Positions 11,432 to 22,815 of a stretch of DNA of 64,000 bases are shown one piece after another; within the stretch, counting starts at the first letter, position 1, and every line of letters starts with the position of its first letter. The translations under genes were made by a program, and so were the position numbers. The notes beneath the pieces are model-generated. The model was not told the origin of the DNA. It ran no database searches and saw only the letters and a list, made by a program, of their open reading frames with translations. The stretch is from Cunninghamia lanceolata (taxonomy: Eukaryota; Streptophyta; Pinopsida; Cupressales; Cupressaceae). The stretch is from NCBI GenBank assembly GCA_027924645.1, contig BSBN01000233.1, positions 6,776,501 through 6,840,500 of the forward strand, given 5' to 3'.

Positions 11432-12290
11432 CCCCCTCCTCTATGTATTTGAGGAGGCAAATTTATTATTACATTCTTTCTTTTGCTCAAGTTTTTGCAA
11501 ATAGTTTCCACCATAGCATTTTTATTAGCTCATTCTAGGAGCTTGTGTGCCTTTTATTTTAAACCATAGCTTCAAAGCTCAAGCCATTTGATTTTCCATC
11601 ACATACATATGATTAATTCAATTCTTTTTCAATTTCCATAGCTTCAAATTTCATAGCCATTTTATTTTCATACCTCTGTTCTTGTCCCTATTGCTTAGAG
11701 GAGGGACTTGCCACTATATAAGAAAGATAAGTGATAAAAGGACCTCTAAGGAATCACACCAAGAACTACCACCTAATTCATATAGGTTTCTCAAGCTTTA
11801 GCAGTGATTAAATTAAATCTCGCTCTTAAAAAATCAAACCATTGTTTACTTTTCTCTAGATAGGTAGTTTTAATTTGATTTCTTATAGTAATTATTGAAA
11901 ATTTCTCTTAGATTAATTTCATTTTTGTTTCACCTACATTACTTAGAATTTTTAACTCATTAGATTACATTTTAAAAAATTGATCCATGAAAACAAACAA
12001 AAACATAGTTTAGATTTCATACAAAAAGCATATAGTTTGCATACATTTTCTCTTTGTAGGCAATTAAATGATTTGAAATATAGAAAAAAGAATTAAAAGT
12101 TGTTTTCCATTCATATAGAATTGTATTCATAAATAAAATACAAAAAATATTAGAAAAACAAAAAAATAAAATCAAAAGATCAAGGCAAACCCTCGATTTC
12201 ATCTCAAGGTCAATAAAGTCAACAAAGTCAAATTCAACTTAATCAAAACAATGCAAACAAACTTTCCCCCTCTTTTCTAGCATTCAATGT
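11432..12290. other. AT-rich stretch without recognised gene
   Basis: A small inverted repeat CCTCCTC...GAGGAGG lies at 11436-11458. Otherwise no ORF, repeat or RNA gene could be recognised. Confidence 0.4.
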
Positions 12291-13713
12291 GCAAGGCATT
12301 AGGTAAGATTGGGTAAAATATATCTTAGACAAGATTAGGGAGAATGTCCCTCAGCTAATTCTAATTCAACAAAACATAGAACAAATAAGAGAAGTTAAAG
12401 AACATGAACAAGGAATTGTTGATCAACAAGGCCTTATACAACAATGCATTCAAAATGAATAAAGGCGGCTAGATTGCCTCTACATCTTAAGTGAGTAAAA
12501 TAGTCTTTGAGATAAGATTAGAATGAGTGACCTTTTGAGTCATATCATAATCGCAACCACAATAACCATTGAATGCTTTCATCAACCTTAGAACATTCAT
12601 AGAAATTTTCATAAAACATACACAAATACACATCACATGAACAACCTAATCATGAGCTGCAACATTTTACTTCCTAGTGAATCAAATATCCCCTAGTTAA
12701 ACCTCCACTCAACTAGATCTTTCTGTGAGAGCAGGAGTGACTAAGTAGTCACCCATAGCAAGGATACAGTTCATGTGTAGCATTGGAGTTTGACTCACTC
12801 ACATTGTGTCTAGGTCACATTCAACACATATTTTAGTGAACCCAATGTGAATAACAAATCCTTTCAGGGTGAGTTTCTAAAATCTCCTTTTTTTCACACT
12901 TTCACCTTCATCTTCCATTTCATTCATGTACGCAAATTTTATTTTCGTCTTACTTCTCATTATCATCTTGATCTCTCTCCATTCTATTTATTTTGTAATG
13001 TTTATGACACCCTCAAGTATGACATAATTAGGTTTAAAAATAGGAAACATTTCCTCAAGAGAACTATATACACCTTCAGTTGATAGGTGCATACCACATG
13101 ATCTTTTAGCACCCATCACAAATTGCTTTGATTACGAAGCTTGTGACCATGACAATGATACATGAGAAACTCATCTGTCTTTGACATTCAACAATCCTAC
13201 ATGGGAACAAGGTATTATAATAAAACCTAGTCATCCTAGGCAAGGTAGAGCATGTTGAGTGCTCATTCAATCAAAAATACACCAAGTGGACCAATAGGTT
13301 TTAAAAGTTACATAGGAATGGCCACTCAATTAGATAATGAGGTATGACATTTAGAAAGACACCTACAAGAAGCTATGGAAACTCGAAAACTATTGCATGT
13401 CATATATCAAGCCAAACAACTAGAAAATGCTTTAGGAGAACAAACAAGTGAGGAAATCAAGAAAAGCCACCACAATTTGAAGAAGCTTAAGAATAGAGGT
13501 TTTAATTCTTGTATATATTAAATCTACTTTGGTCCAATGGATTGGGATGCTACAAGCGATAGGAATAGAACAACCTCCTCAAGGAATAAATGACTAAAGG
13601 ACTAGAACATGAGTAAATCCACATAGCACTAGGGTTGAACAAAACTAAGGAGTAACTCGAAACCCATCATACTTGAATTTCTACTCATTTAATGCTAGTA
13701 AATAAATGGTACA
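12291..13713 (+). pseudogene. Degenerate gypsy-like gag region, left part
   Basis: Short protein-like stretches occur at about 12340-12465 (glutamine-rich, helical) and at 13318-13510 (an ATG frame, helical and charged, with one early stop). The sequence continues on the far side of element B at 20837, where a gag-core motif is visible, so both sides are read as one old retroelement. Family assignment is weak for this left part. Confidence 0.4.
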
Positions 13714-13718
13714 ATGGT
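13714..13718. other. Target-site duplication of element B, left copy
   Basis: ATGGT precedes the 5' LTR, and an identical ATGGT lies at 20832-20836 after the 3' LTR. Confidence 0.95.
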
Positions 13719-15011
13719 TGTTGCAAGTATGAGGTGAGCCATTGTTGTCATTGATGTCAACATACTCATACTGCATTGACAAGAAGGATTTGATGAGCTT
13801 TGTGCTGAGGATACTGAGAAAATTAGCCTCAGTCAGGAATAGTGAAGAACAGTGATGAGAAGAAGGTAAATATACTGTATAGGATGAGAACCGGAGGATG
13901 CGGATTAAAGGGTTAGTAGATATGAGTCTTGAGATGCTACAGTTAAGATCTCAGAGGTCCGCATGAAGATCTGAAGGAGTTATGGCTGCCGGTATAGAAC
14001 CAGGTCCGGCAAGTATCCGGAGGTGACAGAGGATCACAAAAAGGTCCGGTGAGGTCCGGAATTGTATTATCATAATCTGCGGATTGGAAGGAGTGTTTTA
14101 GATGTCCTTGTGATGTGTCATCCTGATTTGTGTGTGATTTGGAGGTCCGGAAGTACCTCTTGCATTATGACAGTGACGACAGACTGTGTTCTTGAAGTTC
14201 CGGATGAGGAAGACAAGAGATCCCAGTAAGCAGAGGAAGTGCAGATGTATCCGGACATTCAGACAGGCTTGTGAAGGCTCCTGGATCATGTTTAGGTTGT
14301 GTTGTTGGTCCGCATTGATGTTAGAGCCCGGAATTGAAGTTATTCTTCCGGATGAAGTTATTGCTCTGTTTAGCCGACCGGATGAGTTGTTCATCCTGCG
14401 AATGTTCTTGTGATAGCCGACCGGATGTGTTATTCATCTTGCGGATACTCCTATGGTTGTTTGCCGACTTAGATGCTTGTTCCTAAGTCGATGTCTTGTA
14501 TAAATAGTGATTTGTGAATTCATTTCAGTGTGCAGCATGTGGATGAGTATGGTGTAGCGAAGAAAGGTGCGAAAGGCAGAGCAGAGATTGTTGGGCTTAA
14601 TTGGAACTGATCCGGACATGGTAGAGATGTCATTCTCCAGTTCAAGACTGTGATTTTTATCACTCTGTAGACAGTGTGTCTCCTTGTAGGCAGTGGGCCT
14701 CTTTGTGAGCAGTGTGCTCGGGCAGTGAGCCCTTATTGGCATGTGCCATTCATTTTTCCTTATTCTTCTAACAGAGAATAATTCTTGGGTTAATCACCCC
14801 GTGGTTTTTCCCTTAACCGGGTTTTCCACGTCAAATCTTGGTGTTCAATGTGTTGATGCTTATCTACTCTTGTGTTTATGTATTGTGCTTCCATGAATGA
14901 TTATTTGATATGCTGCTAACTAACAACAGAGAATAAAGTGTTTGAAATAGAACAAGTTCTATACAACTGATTCACCCCCCCCCCTCTCAGTTGTATGCCC
15001 TAGAACCAACA
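13719..15011 (+). repeat. 5' LTR of element B
   Basis: It is 1293 bp, TGTTGC...CAACA. It has a TATA box at 14499, degenerate GGCAGTGAGCC repeats at about 14669-14735, the U5 motif GTGGTTTTTCCC...GGGTTTTCCACG at about 14801-14830, and a C9 run shortly before the end. Confidence 0.97.
14499..14506 (+). promoter_or_regulatory. TATA box of element B 5' LTR
   Basis: TATAAATA lies about 515 bp before the LTR end; the copy in the 3' LTR is at 20319-20326. Elements A and C have the same motif at a comparable place. Confidence 0.65.
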
Positions 15012-15013
15012 AT

Positions 15014-15025
15014 TGGTATCAGAGC
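15014..15025 (+). other. Primer-binding site of element B
   Basis: TGGTATCAGAGC, two bases after the LTR end, is complementary to the 3' end of initiator tRNA-Met. Confidence 0.93.
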
Positions 15026-15068
15026 TGAGTTCCTCTGATAGGAGCTTAACCGCTTGAGGTGATCCAGG

Positions 15069-18000
15069 ATGTCGTCATACAAGAAGGATAGTCCGAAGTT
15101 CGATGGAACCAACTTCACTCTCTGGAAAGGTCACATGAAGTGTCATTTGGAATGTATGGGAAAAGCATACTTGGCTATGATTTCAAAACCATATATACCC
15201 CCACAAGGTGGTCCGACAACTCCTGATGAAACCACAGAAGCTGAAAACAATCTGCGGACCAAGGAAGCTCTTCTAAGCGCATTGAATGACTCAGATCTCT
15301 CGAATGTCATTGACCTACCAACTGCATATGAGATCCTAACTAAACTGGAACTTCTGTATGAAGGAGATGAGTTTGTCAAAAGTGCAAGGTTGCAAAGTCT
15401 GAAAGGGAAATTTGAAAGATTGAAAATGAGAGATGATGAAAACATTACTACCTTTATGCCAAGAGTAAATGAGCTGGTATGTGGAATCAGAAATGCTGGT
15501 GGAACTCTAGATGAAAATGAGATTGTCTGCAAAATCCTAAGATCCCTTCCTGCTGCCTACAAAATCAAAGTTGCTGCCATTGATGAATTCAGAGCCCACA
15601 CAACTGTCACAAGAGAACAATTGGCTGGCAAACTAGCTGCATTTGAAATGACCGAGTTTGGAGATGATCCACCCAAGACTGAGTCTGCTTTTAAAGCCAG
15701 TGCCTATGTGAAAGGCAAACAGAGATTTGATCCGGGTGAAAACTCATCAAGGAAAATGTCATGGTATGATCAAGCAAGAAGAGACATGGAAGAAGAAGAA
15801 GCAGAAACAGCTCAACTTGAAGCCCTCATTGCAAAGAGACTGCCAAGAGGATCCGGTAAGTATGAAGGAAAACTACCCTTTAAGTGTTTTAACTGCAATA
15901 AGATTGGTCATTTTGCCTCAAGATGTCCGGAGAGATCTGCAAGATCTAATACTCACAGACAAAGGTTTCAAAAGAATTGCTATTATGTTCATGAAGAAGA
16001 TGACAATGAAGGAGTAACAGATGATGAATCAGATCCAGGAAGCAAATCCGGAAATGAGTGGGTGTTTATAGCCATCAAGGAAGAAGATTCCTTGCTCTCT
16101 GAATCTGTCAATCACAAAGTTGTTGAAAAAGCCTTGGCTGCTCAAGTGGAAGAAAAGGATGATTGGGTTATTGACAGTGGATGCTCTCACCATATGACTG
16201 GTGACAAGAATAAGTTCTTAGACTTGGAAAGATATGAAGGAGGAATGGTAAAGTTTGGTGACAATTCTGCTGGCAGAATCAGAGGTAGGGGAACTATTTC
16301 CTTTGATGGTAAGAGCAAAACAGGTAATGTACTATATGTTGAAGGATTGAAGCACAATCTTCTCAGTGTTGGTCAGTTAGTGGACAAAGGCTATGATCTC
16401 CGGTTCAAGAATGGAAAATGCAGAATCTTTACAAGCTCCGGAACTGAAATTGCATCCGGTACTCAGACAAGAGGTAACATCTTTCATCTGGTTGGTTCAA
16501 ATAAAAGTTGTTTGTTTGTTCAAATTGATCAGAGTTGGTTATGGCATAGAAGAATGTGTCATGTAAATTTTGATAACATCATCAAAATAAGCAATACTCA
16601 GGCTGTGAGAGATCTTCCAAAGTTGATAAAACCTACAAACAGTGTGTGTAAAGAATGTCAGTTAGGCAAACAAAGCAGAGTCTCTTTTAAAAGCAAAGAT
16701 CAGTCTTCTACCGGATTGTTGGAATTAGTACATACTGATCTATGTGGTCCGACAAGAATCAAGAGTCTGCAAGGTGATAGATATTTCATGTTGTTAATTG
16801 ATGATCATTCCCGGATGATGTGGGTTACCTTTCTAAAAGAAAAATTAGAAGCTTTTGAGAAGTTCAAAATCTTCAAAGCTATGGTGGAGAATCAAACCGG
16901 ATTGAAACTCAAGTGTCTAAGGTCTGATAGAGGTGGTGAATTTACATCTGGTGAATTCACTGACTTTTGTGAGAAACAGGGTATAAGGAGACAGTTGTCT
17001 GCTCCTAAGACTCCACAGCAGAATGGAGTAGTTGAGAGAAAGAACTGGACCATCCAGGAAGCTGCTAGGACAATGATGTTGGAAGCAAATGTTCCTCAAA
17101 TGTTTTGGAAAGAAGCTATCAGCACTGCAGTCTACACTCTCAATCGAGTTCAAATCAGAAACAACACCGGTAAGACCCCCTATGAACTTTGGTTTGGCAT
17201 CACTCCTACTGTGAAATATTTCAGGGTATTTGGTAGCAAGTGTTATATTAAAAGAGATGAAGATCTAGGAAAGTTTGATGCTAGAAGTGATGAAGGAATT
17301 TTCTTGGGCTACTCCACTCAAAGCAAAGCATACCGGTGTTACAATAAGAGATTGAGGAAAATGATAGAAAGTACCAATGTAAAGGTTGATGAAGGAATTG
17401 AGAAGCCTTCAAGATTTTATGAATTTGATGAAGATGACCAAGATAGTGTTCAAGGAGCTCAATCCTCTCCGGTGAAACAGAGTCAGCCTGATCCGGTAAA
17501 TCAGGAAGAAGAGTTAGGTTTGAATGAGCCTGATCAAGAAACAGCAGTACTGGATACTCCCAAAATTCCAAGGTATGTAAAACTGAATCACTCTGAAGAT
17601 CAGATCATAGGTGACAGAAGCAAAGGTGTACAAACTAGAAGGAATATTGCTCAAGATCAGAATGAATGTTGTCTGATTTCAAAGATTGAACCTAAAACAA
17701 TGAATGAAGCCTGCAATGATGAAAATTGGACCAAAGCGATGGAAGATGAACTGATGCAAATTGAGAAAAATCATACTTGGGATCTTGTTCCCAGACCTAA
17801 AGACAGGAATGTAATTGGAACCAAGTGGGTCTTCCGGAACAAACTAAATGAAGCTGGTGAAGTAATCAGAAACAAAGCTAGATTGGTCTGCAAAGGCTAC
17901 TCTCAAATAGAAGGAATTGACTTTGAAGAGACTTTTGCTCCGGTAGCAAGAATTGAAGCAGTCAGATTACTTCTTGCATTTGCTGCCTTCAAAGATTTCA

Positions 18001-19223
18001 AGGTATATCAGATGGATGTCAAGTCTGCCTTCCTAAATGGTGATCTGGAAGAAGAAGTCTACATTGAACAACCGGATGGATTTCAATTGTCTGATAATAA
18101 TGATATGGTCTGCAAGTTGAAGAAAGCTTTGTATGGATTGAAGCAAGCCCCAAGAGCATGGTATGAAAGGTTGGATAAGCATCTTGTGCAGATTGGATTC
18201 AACAAAGGTACTGCTGACAGCAACTTATATTTCAAAATTGATCATGAAAACATTCTGATTGTTGAAGTGTTTGTGGATGATATCATTTTTGGAGGAAGAG
18301 ATAGTATGTGTAAAACTTTTGCAAATCAGATGAAAAGTGAGTTTGAAATGTCTATGCTTGGTGAAATGAATTTCTTCTTGGGTCTGCAAATTACTCAAAC
18401 AAAAGAAGGGATCTTCATTTCTCAGACCAAATATGTGAAAGAATTGTTAAAGAAATTTGGTATGGAAGACTCAAAGCCTATGAACACTCCTATGGCAACC
18501 GGATGTAAGTTAAGCAAAGATGATGATTCTCCAAAGGCAGATCAGACAAAGTATAGATCAATGATTGGTGGATTGTTGTATCTCACTCAAACTAGACCAG
18601 ATATAATGCAAGCTGTTGGTCTTGTGGCAAGATTCCAGGCTGATCCTAGAGAATCTCATGTTATGGCAATCAAAAGAATTTTTAGATACTTGAAAGGGAC
18701 AGTTGAGTATGGTCTATGGTATCCTAGAGATCCGAATTTTTCTCTTCATGCTTACACAGATGCAGATTGGGCAGGAGATGTGGATGACCGGAAGAGCACT
18801 AGTGGTGGAGCATTCTTTTTGGGGAAGAGATTGGTTTCTTGGCTAAGCAAGAAACAAGATGCAATATCTCTGTCTACAACAGAAGCAGAATACATTGCAG
18901 CAGCAGGTAGTTGTACTCAAATCTTATGGATGAAGCAGATGCTAAGAGACATCAAAGTTGAATATGAGGAGCCTATCACAATTTTCTGTGATAATTCAAG
19001 TGCAATTAATATTTCCAAGAATCCGGTATTGCATTCCAAGACTAAGCACATATCTATCAAATTTCACTTTTTAAGAGAACAAGTAAACAAGGAAGAAGTC
19101 AGATTGGAGTATGTTCCCTCCAAGGATCAGATTGCAGATATCTTTACAAAACCTCTTCCCAAGGACTCTTTTGAATATCTCCGCGAGAAGTTAGGGGTCA
19201 TGGCCCCTCCGGTGATGAGCTAA
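15069..19223 (+). CDS. Copia gag-pol polyprotein (element B), 1384 aa, intact
   Basis: One frame encodes all retrotransposon proteins. Residues about 50-200 form the capsid-like gag domain. A zinc knuckle [14 protein letters not shown] lies near residue 273. The aspartic protease site DSG is near residue 369. The integrase N-terminal zinc site lies at about 490-530 ([17 protein letters not shown]). The integrase core Asp, Asp and Glu lie near 557, 619 and 655, with DD35E spacing. Reverse transcriptase runs from about 890, with [13 protein letters not shown] near 979 and the catalytic FVDD near 1068, where YVDD is the commoner form. RNase H shows YTDADWAGD near 1228 and STTEAEYIA near 1269. 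The domain order protease-integrase-RT-RNase H defines Ty1/copia. The first ATG after the primer site (44-base leader) is the natural start. The stop lies 315 bp before the 3' LTR. No stop or frameshift interrupts it, so it may be functional. There is no env-like ORF. Confidence 0.96.
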   Translation: MSSYKKDSPKFDGTNFTLWKGHMKCHLECMGKAYLAMISKPYIPPQGGPTTPDETTEAENNLRTKEALLSALNDSDLSNVIDLPTAYEILTKLELLYEGDEFVKSARLQSLKGKFERLKMRDDENITTFMPRVNELVCGIRNAGGTLDENEIVCKILRSLPAAYKIKVAAIDEFRAHTTVTREQLAGKLAAFEMTEFGDDPPKTESAFKASAYVKGKQRFDPGENSSRKMSWYDQARRDMEEEEAETAQLEALIAKRLPRGSGKYEGKLPFKCFNCNKIGHFASRCPERSARSNTHRQRFQKNCYYVHEEDDNEGVTDDESDPGSKSGNEWVFIAIKEEDSLLSESVNHKVVEKALAAQVEEKDDWVIDSGCSHHMTGDKNKFLDLERYEGGMVKFGDNSAGRIRGRGTISFDGKSKTGNVLYVEGLKHNLLSVGQLVDKGYDLRFKNGKCRIFTSSGTEIASGTQTRGNIFHLVGSNKSCLFVQIDQSWLWHRRMCHVNFDNIIKISNTQAVRDLPKLIKPTNSVCKECQLGKQSRVSFKSKDQSSTGLLELVHTDLCGPTRIKSLQGDRYFMLLIDDHSRMMWVTFLKEKLEAFEKFKIFKAMVENQTGLKLKCLRSDRGGEFTSGEFTDFCEKQGIRRQLSAPKTPQQNGVVERKNWTIQEAARTMMLEANVPQMFWKEAISTAVYTLNRVQIRNNTGKTPYELWFGITPTVKYFRVFGSKCYIKRDEDLGKFDARSDEGIFLGYSTQSKAYRCYNKRLRKMIESTNVKVDEGIEKPSRFYEFDEDDQDSVQGAQSSPVKQSQPDPVNQEEELGLNEPDQETAVLDTPKIPRYVKLNHSEDQIIGDRSKGVQTRRNIAQDQNECCLISKIEPKTMNEACNDENWTKAMEDELMQIEKNHTWDLVPRPKDRNVIGTKWVFRNKLNEAGEVIRNKARLVCKGYSQIEGIDFEETFAPVARIEAVRLLLAFAAFKDFKVYQMDVKSAFLNGDLEEEVYIEQPDGFQLSDNNDMVCKLKKALYGLKQAPRAWYERLDKHLVQIGFNKGTADSNLYFKIDHENILIVEVFVDDIIFGGRDSMCKTFANQMKSEFEMSMLGEMNFFLGLQITQTKEGIFISQTKYVKELLKKFGMEDSKPMNTPMATGCKLSKDDDSPKADQTKYRSMIGGLLYLTQTRPDIMQAVGLVARFQADPRESHVMAIKRIFRYLKGTVEYGLWYPRDPNFSLHAYTDADWAGDVDDRKSTSGGAFFLGKRLVSWLSKKQDAISLSTTEAEYIAAAGSCTQILWMKQMLRDIKVEYEEPITIFCDNSSAINISKNPVLHSKTKHISIKFHFLREQVNKEEVRLEYVPSKDQIADIFTKPLPKDSFEYLREKLGVMAPPVMS

Positions 19224-19538
19224 GATGCACTGATGTGCATCAGTCCGGTGGCTATCACAGTCATATCTTGTGATCCGGACTAATGGGGAGCTGCAACTAA
19301 GGGGGAGCAGCTGGTATTATTCTGATGCATGAGAGTTGCAAGTATGAGCCCTTTGCCATTGATGTCAAAGGGGGAGAGAAGACATGTGAAAAACAAGTGG
19401 TTGATGATCAAAGGGGGAGCAGCAAAGGAAGACATGTGAAGAGTTGTTGTTGATAGGGGGAGCTGTGACAGAAAAGAGAAGTTCTTGTCTTGATGGTTTT
19501 TCACATCATATGTTGCCATCAATGACAAAGGGGGAGAT
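19224..19538 (+). other. 3' non-coding block and polypurine tract of element B
   Basis: It contains three G-rich purine tracts (about 19301, 19370 and 19415) before the terminal tract at 19527-19537. A hairpin CCCTTTG (19349-19355) / CAAAGGG (19366-19372) has a 10-base loop. Just before it is GTTGCAAGTATGAGCC, a partial copy of the LTR start. CATCAATGACAA at 19517-19528 is complementary to 19565-19576 inside the LTR. Confidence 0.8.
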
Positions 19539-20831
19539 TGTTGCAAGTATGAGGTGAGCCATTGTTGTCATTGATGTCAACATACTCATACTGCATTGAC
19601 AAGAAGGATTTGATGAGCTTTGTGCTGAGGATACTGAGAAAATTAGCCTCAGTCAGGAACAGTGAAGAACAGTGATGAGAAGAAGGTAAATATACTGTAT
19701 AGGATGAGAACCGGAGGATGCGGATTAAAGGGTTAGTAGATATGAGTCTTGAGATGCTACAGTTAAGATCTCAGAGGTCCGCATGAAGATCTGAAGGAGT
19801 TATGGCTGCCGGTATAGAACCGGGTCCGGCAAGTATCCGGAGGTGACAGAGGATCACAAAAAGGTCCGGTGAGGTCCGGAATTGTATTATCATAATCTGC
19901 GGATTGGAAGGAGTGTTTTAGATGTCCTTGTGATGTGTCATCCTGATTTGTGTGTGATTTGGAGGTCCGGAAGTACCTCTTGCATTATGACAGTGACGAC
20001 AGACTGTGTTCTTGAAGTTCCGGATGAGGAAGACAAGAGATCCCAGTAAGCAGAGGAAGTGCGGATGTATCCGGACATTCAGACAGGCTTGTGAAGGCTC
20101 CTGGATCATGTTTAGGTTGTGTTGTTGGTCCGCATTGATGTTAGAGCCCGGAATTGAAGTTATTCTTCCGGATGAAGTTATTGCTCTGTTTAGCCGACCG
20201 GATGAGTTGTTCATCCTGCGAATGTTCTTGTGATAGCCGACCGGATGTGTTATTCATCTTGCGGATACTCCTATGGTTGTTTGCCGACTTAGATGCTTGT
20301 TCCTAAGTCGATGTCTTGTATAAATAGTGATTTGTGAATTCATTTCAGTGTGCAGCATGTGGATGAGTATGGTGTAGCGAAGAAAGGTGCGAAAGGCAGA
20401 GCAGAGATTGTTGGGCTTAATTGGAACTGATCCGGACATGGTAGAGATGTCATTCTCCAGTTCAAGACTGTGATTTTTATCACTCTGTAGACAGTGTGTC
20501 TCCTTGTAGGCAGTGGGCCTCTTTGTGAGCAGTGTGCTCGGGCAGTGAGCCCTTATTGGCATGTGCCATTCATTTTTCCTTATTCTTCTAACAGAGAATA
20601 ATTCTTGGGTTAATCACCCCGTGGTTTTTCCCTTAACCGGGTTTTCCACGTCAAATCTTGGTGTTCAATGTGTTGATGCTTATCTACTCTTGTGTTTATG
20701 TATTGTGCTTCCATGAATGATTATTTGATATGCTGCTAACTAACAACAGAGAATAAAGTGTTTGAAATAGAACAAGTTCTATACAACTGATTCACCCCCC
20801 CCCCTCTCAGTTGTATGCCCTAGAACCAACA
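19539..20831 (+). repeat. 3' LTR of element B
   Basis: It is 1293 bp and 99.8 percent identical to 13719-15011 (three transitions). It is followed by the ATGGT target duplication at 20832-20836. Confidence 0.97.
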
Positions 20832-20836
20832 ATGGT

Positions 20837-21300
20837 TTCCACAACCTAGCAGATCCTATTCAATGTAGAATTATTAGGCTCCCCAAAATTACCAACAAGT
20901 TCAATTAATGTATTCATTCATGCCTAGATATCAAATACCAAACCGACAAGTCACATCAATGGGGATTATAAATTTAATGCTGACATCTCAAAGAATATTT
21001 TCTAAAACTTATCTCAAATTTATAAAAGAACCCCTTGACTACAACATTCACAAAATTTTATTTCCACATCCTCTCTTGAATCTACCAAAATTCAAAGCGG
21101 AGGGAGACCTAAATTCATGTATCAAATTCTATACCATATCTATAAGAGAACTCCTTCTTTGGGATGGAGTTGTAGCAATAATCTTTCCTAAAACCCTAAA
21201 AGGAATTGCCTTGGATTGGTATTATTGGATCTTGTTGGTAAACAAATTTTTCACTGTGATTATTGTCTTTGAAAATAACTTTGTTCTTCCTAATACGTAG
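20837..21300 (+). pseudogene. Degenerate gypsy-like gag region, right part
   Basis: An open frame ending at 21300 contains LPKFKAEGDLNSCIKFYT and, further on, FPKTLKGIALDWYY. These correspond to the conserved gag core of plant Ty3/gypsy elements (PKF-x-G-x-GDP ... FP-x-SL-x-G-x-A-x-x-WF). The region is cut off from its left part by element B and decays after 21300. It is an old relic with no usable protein. Confidence 0.6.
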
Positions 21301-22075
21301 CGATAATCATACCAATAGTTAGATAAATTGCTATAGGGTTAGCAATATTCCTTTGCATTTGAGAGGGTCATCTACCTCATTATGATAAAATTTGGGGTTT
21401 TTCTGGTACTTTAACTAGAAATATTGAAAGACAAAGAGAAAATCTAATGGAAATTGATTTACAAAAACCCTATCTATAGACACATGAATACCAACTTAGA
21501 ATTCATAGATTTATACAAACATAATGAGGGTTCATTGCAAAATTGGAATACACATTCCCAGATTTATATGATGAATGAAAACAATAATAAATATGATGTT
21601 GTGACAATGATGGGAGAATGACATGCAAAACCCACACACTATGAAATAAGTTATCTTAGCGTATTTAGATCAAGATACCAAGATATGATTATTTTTCTTC
21701 ACATCGATTGCATAGTTGTATTTTAATGGCGGACTAATAAGCTTTTACAAAGACAAAAGTTATAAAGATTACAACTAGTTTATCATACAAAAAACCAACA
21801 GTAACACAAGAACATATGATCTGAATAAATATATTTATTATGTCTATGAAGTACACCACTCCAAAAACCCTTCTGTCAAAATGAAAAAGATAAAAATCCC
21901 TTTGCTTTCACCTAGTCTAGTTGAAATAGAAAAATAACCACTAGCCATAACCCAACCCCTTTAAATTTGAAATCATTACCTTTATAGTTTTCCTAGCCCA
22001 TAACTAACTTGTAACTTAATCATAACTACTTTTTAGAATTTATGAAGTATTTGAGATAATATTACAAAGTCTTTT
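21301..22075. other. Decayed sequence without recognised gene
   Basis: It follows the gag relic and precedes the TRIM element. No conserved motif is seen. It is probably further remains of the same old element. Confidence 0.35.
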
Positions 22076-22448
22076 TGTTGGAAAGACAGTTGTTGTTGCA
22101 ACAAAAGATTGACCTTTTAATGCCCGATACAACCACTAGAGTTAATGAATCAATGGGAGGCAGTTAAGCCTTGTCAAGAACCCCAGCATTGTGTTGCACA
22201 ACACAATGAGACCAAGGGTACACACCTTGCAACAATCCCCCCAGTGCAAGTGAGGGGTTTGAACCTATGACCCAGGCTCTGATACCAATTATTGGAAAGA
22301 CGGTTGTCATTGCACCAAAAGATCAACCTTTTAATTCCCAATACAATTGCTAGAGTTAATGAATCCATGAGAGGTAGTTAAGCCTTGTCACAAACCCAAG
22401 CATTGCACTGCATAGCACAAGGAGACCAAGGGTGCACACCTTGTAACA
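22076..22448 (-). mobile_element. TRIM (terminal-repeat retrotransposon in miniature), 373 bp
   Basis: Two direct repeats of exactly 159 bp (22076-22234 and 22290-22448) bracket a 55-bp centre. Read on the minus strand, the repeats start TGTT and end CCAACA or CCAATA. They are followed by the primer site TGGTATCAGAGCCTGG (complement of 22272-22287) and, before the second repeat, by a GGGGGG purine tract. The flanks are CTTTT and TTTTT. There is no coding capacity, so it must use proteins of other LTR elements. The repeats differ at about 15 percent of positions by eye, so it is old. Confidence 0.88.
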
Positions 22449-22600
22449 TTTTTAATACTCGTATATTTTGGACAAATATTATAAAAATAGGTTGAGTCTT
22501 TGTGCAAGTTTGATGGTCATTTGGTTGTCAAGACATTATGTCGAATAGTTTGCATGTAATTGTTATAAATGAAGATTTATAAGTTGATTGTCATTCACTA

Positions 22601-22732
22601 TCATCTAGAAATTTTATTCAACTCTTCATTTTTAAGAAGATCAAAAACAACTATTTCATCAAGTCTATTTAATAGCTCTGTCTTGAAGTGCTCTTTCACT
22701 CCTTTTATTACTTCATCTCTAGCATCTTGCAT
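22601..22732 (-). pseudogene. Fragment of a ClpB/HSP101 chaperone gene
   Basis: On the minus strand a 43-codon open stretch contains VKEHFKTELLNRLDEIVVFD followed by LLKNEELNKI. This is the conserved C-terminal part of the second AAA+ ATPase module of ClpB/HSP101 (RPEFLNRIDEI-V-F motif). Only this piece is present; no Walker A or B motif or other exon is recognised. It ends in a stop and abuts the left end of element E 84 bp away. It is a dead fragment, either of a processed copy or of a broken gene. Confidence 0.65.
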
Positions 22733-22815
22733 AGGTATATATCTATGTCTAGAGAGCCTCGTAAGTAAGTATTTTTCTCTGAGTCTTGTATTTAATTTGG
22801 ACTAAATCTTCTTCA

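Larger units (their letters stand above)
13719..20831 (+). mobile_element. Element B: young, apparently complete Ty1/copia retrotransposon
   Basis: The 7113-bp element has 1293-bp LTRs that differ at only three positions (13840/19660, 14002/19822, 14243/20063). It has a perfect ATGGT target duplication, a 12-base primer site at 15014-15025, one uninterrupted gag-pol frame, and a polypurine tract at 19527-19537 directly before the 3' LTR. Every part needed for retrotransposition by a copia element is therefore visible. It sits inside an older gypsy-like gag region. It is also richer in CCGG and CG sites than the older elements around it, as expected for a recent insertion into methylated plant DNA. 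Confidence 0.97.

Noticed and set aside
14098..14742. Minus-strand frames of about 100 codons duplicated at 19918-20562
   Set aside because: They lie in the two LTRs of element B and are duplicated because the LTRs are. No protein motif is present.
15143..15532. 129-codon frame antisense to gag-pol, plus similar antisense or shifted frames within 15727-17571
   Set aside because: Shadow frames of the intact gag-pol gene.
22261..22300. GGGGTTTGAACC...CTCTGATACCAAT as a tRNA gene fragment
   Set aside because: The GATACCA part is the primer site of the TRIM and no cloverleaf can be formed.
22807..22815. Exact 5-bp target duplication for element E
   Set aside because: TCTTC or CTTCA on the left does not equal ACTTC on the right, so no duplication is claimed.
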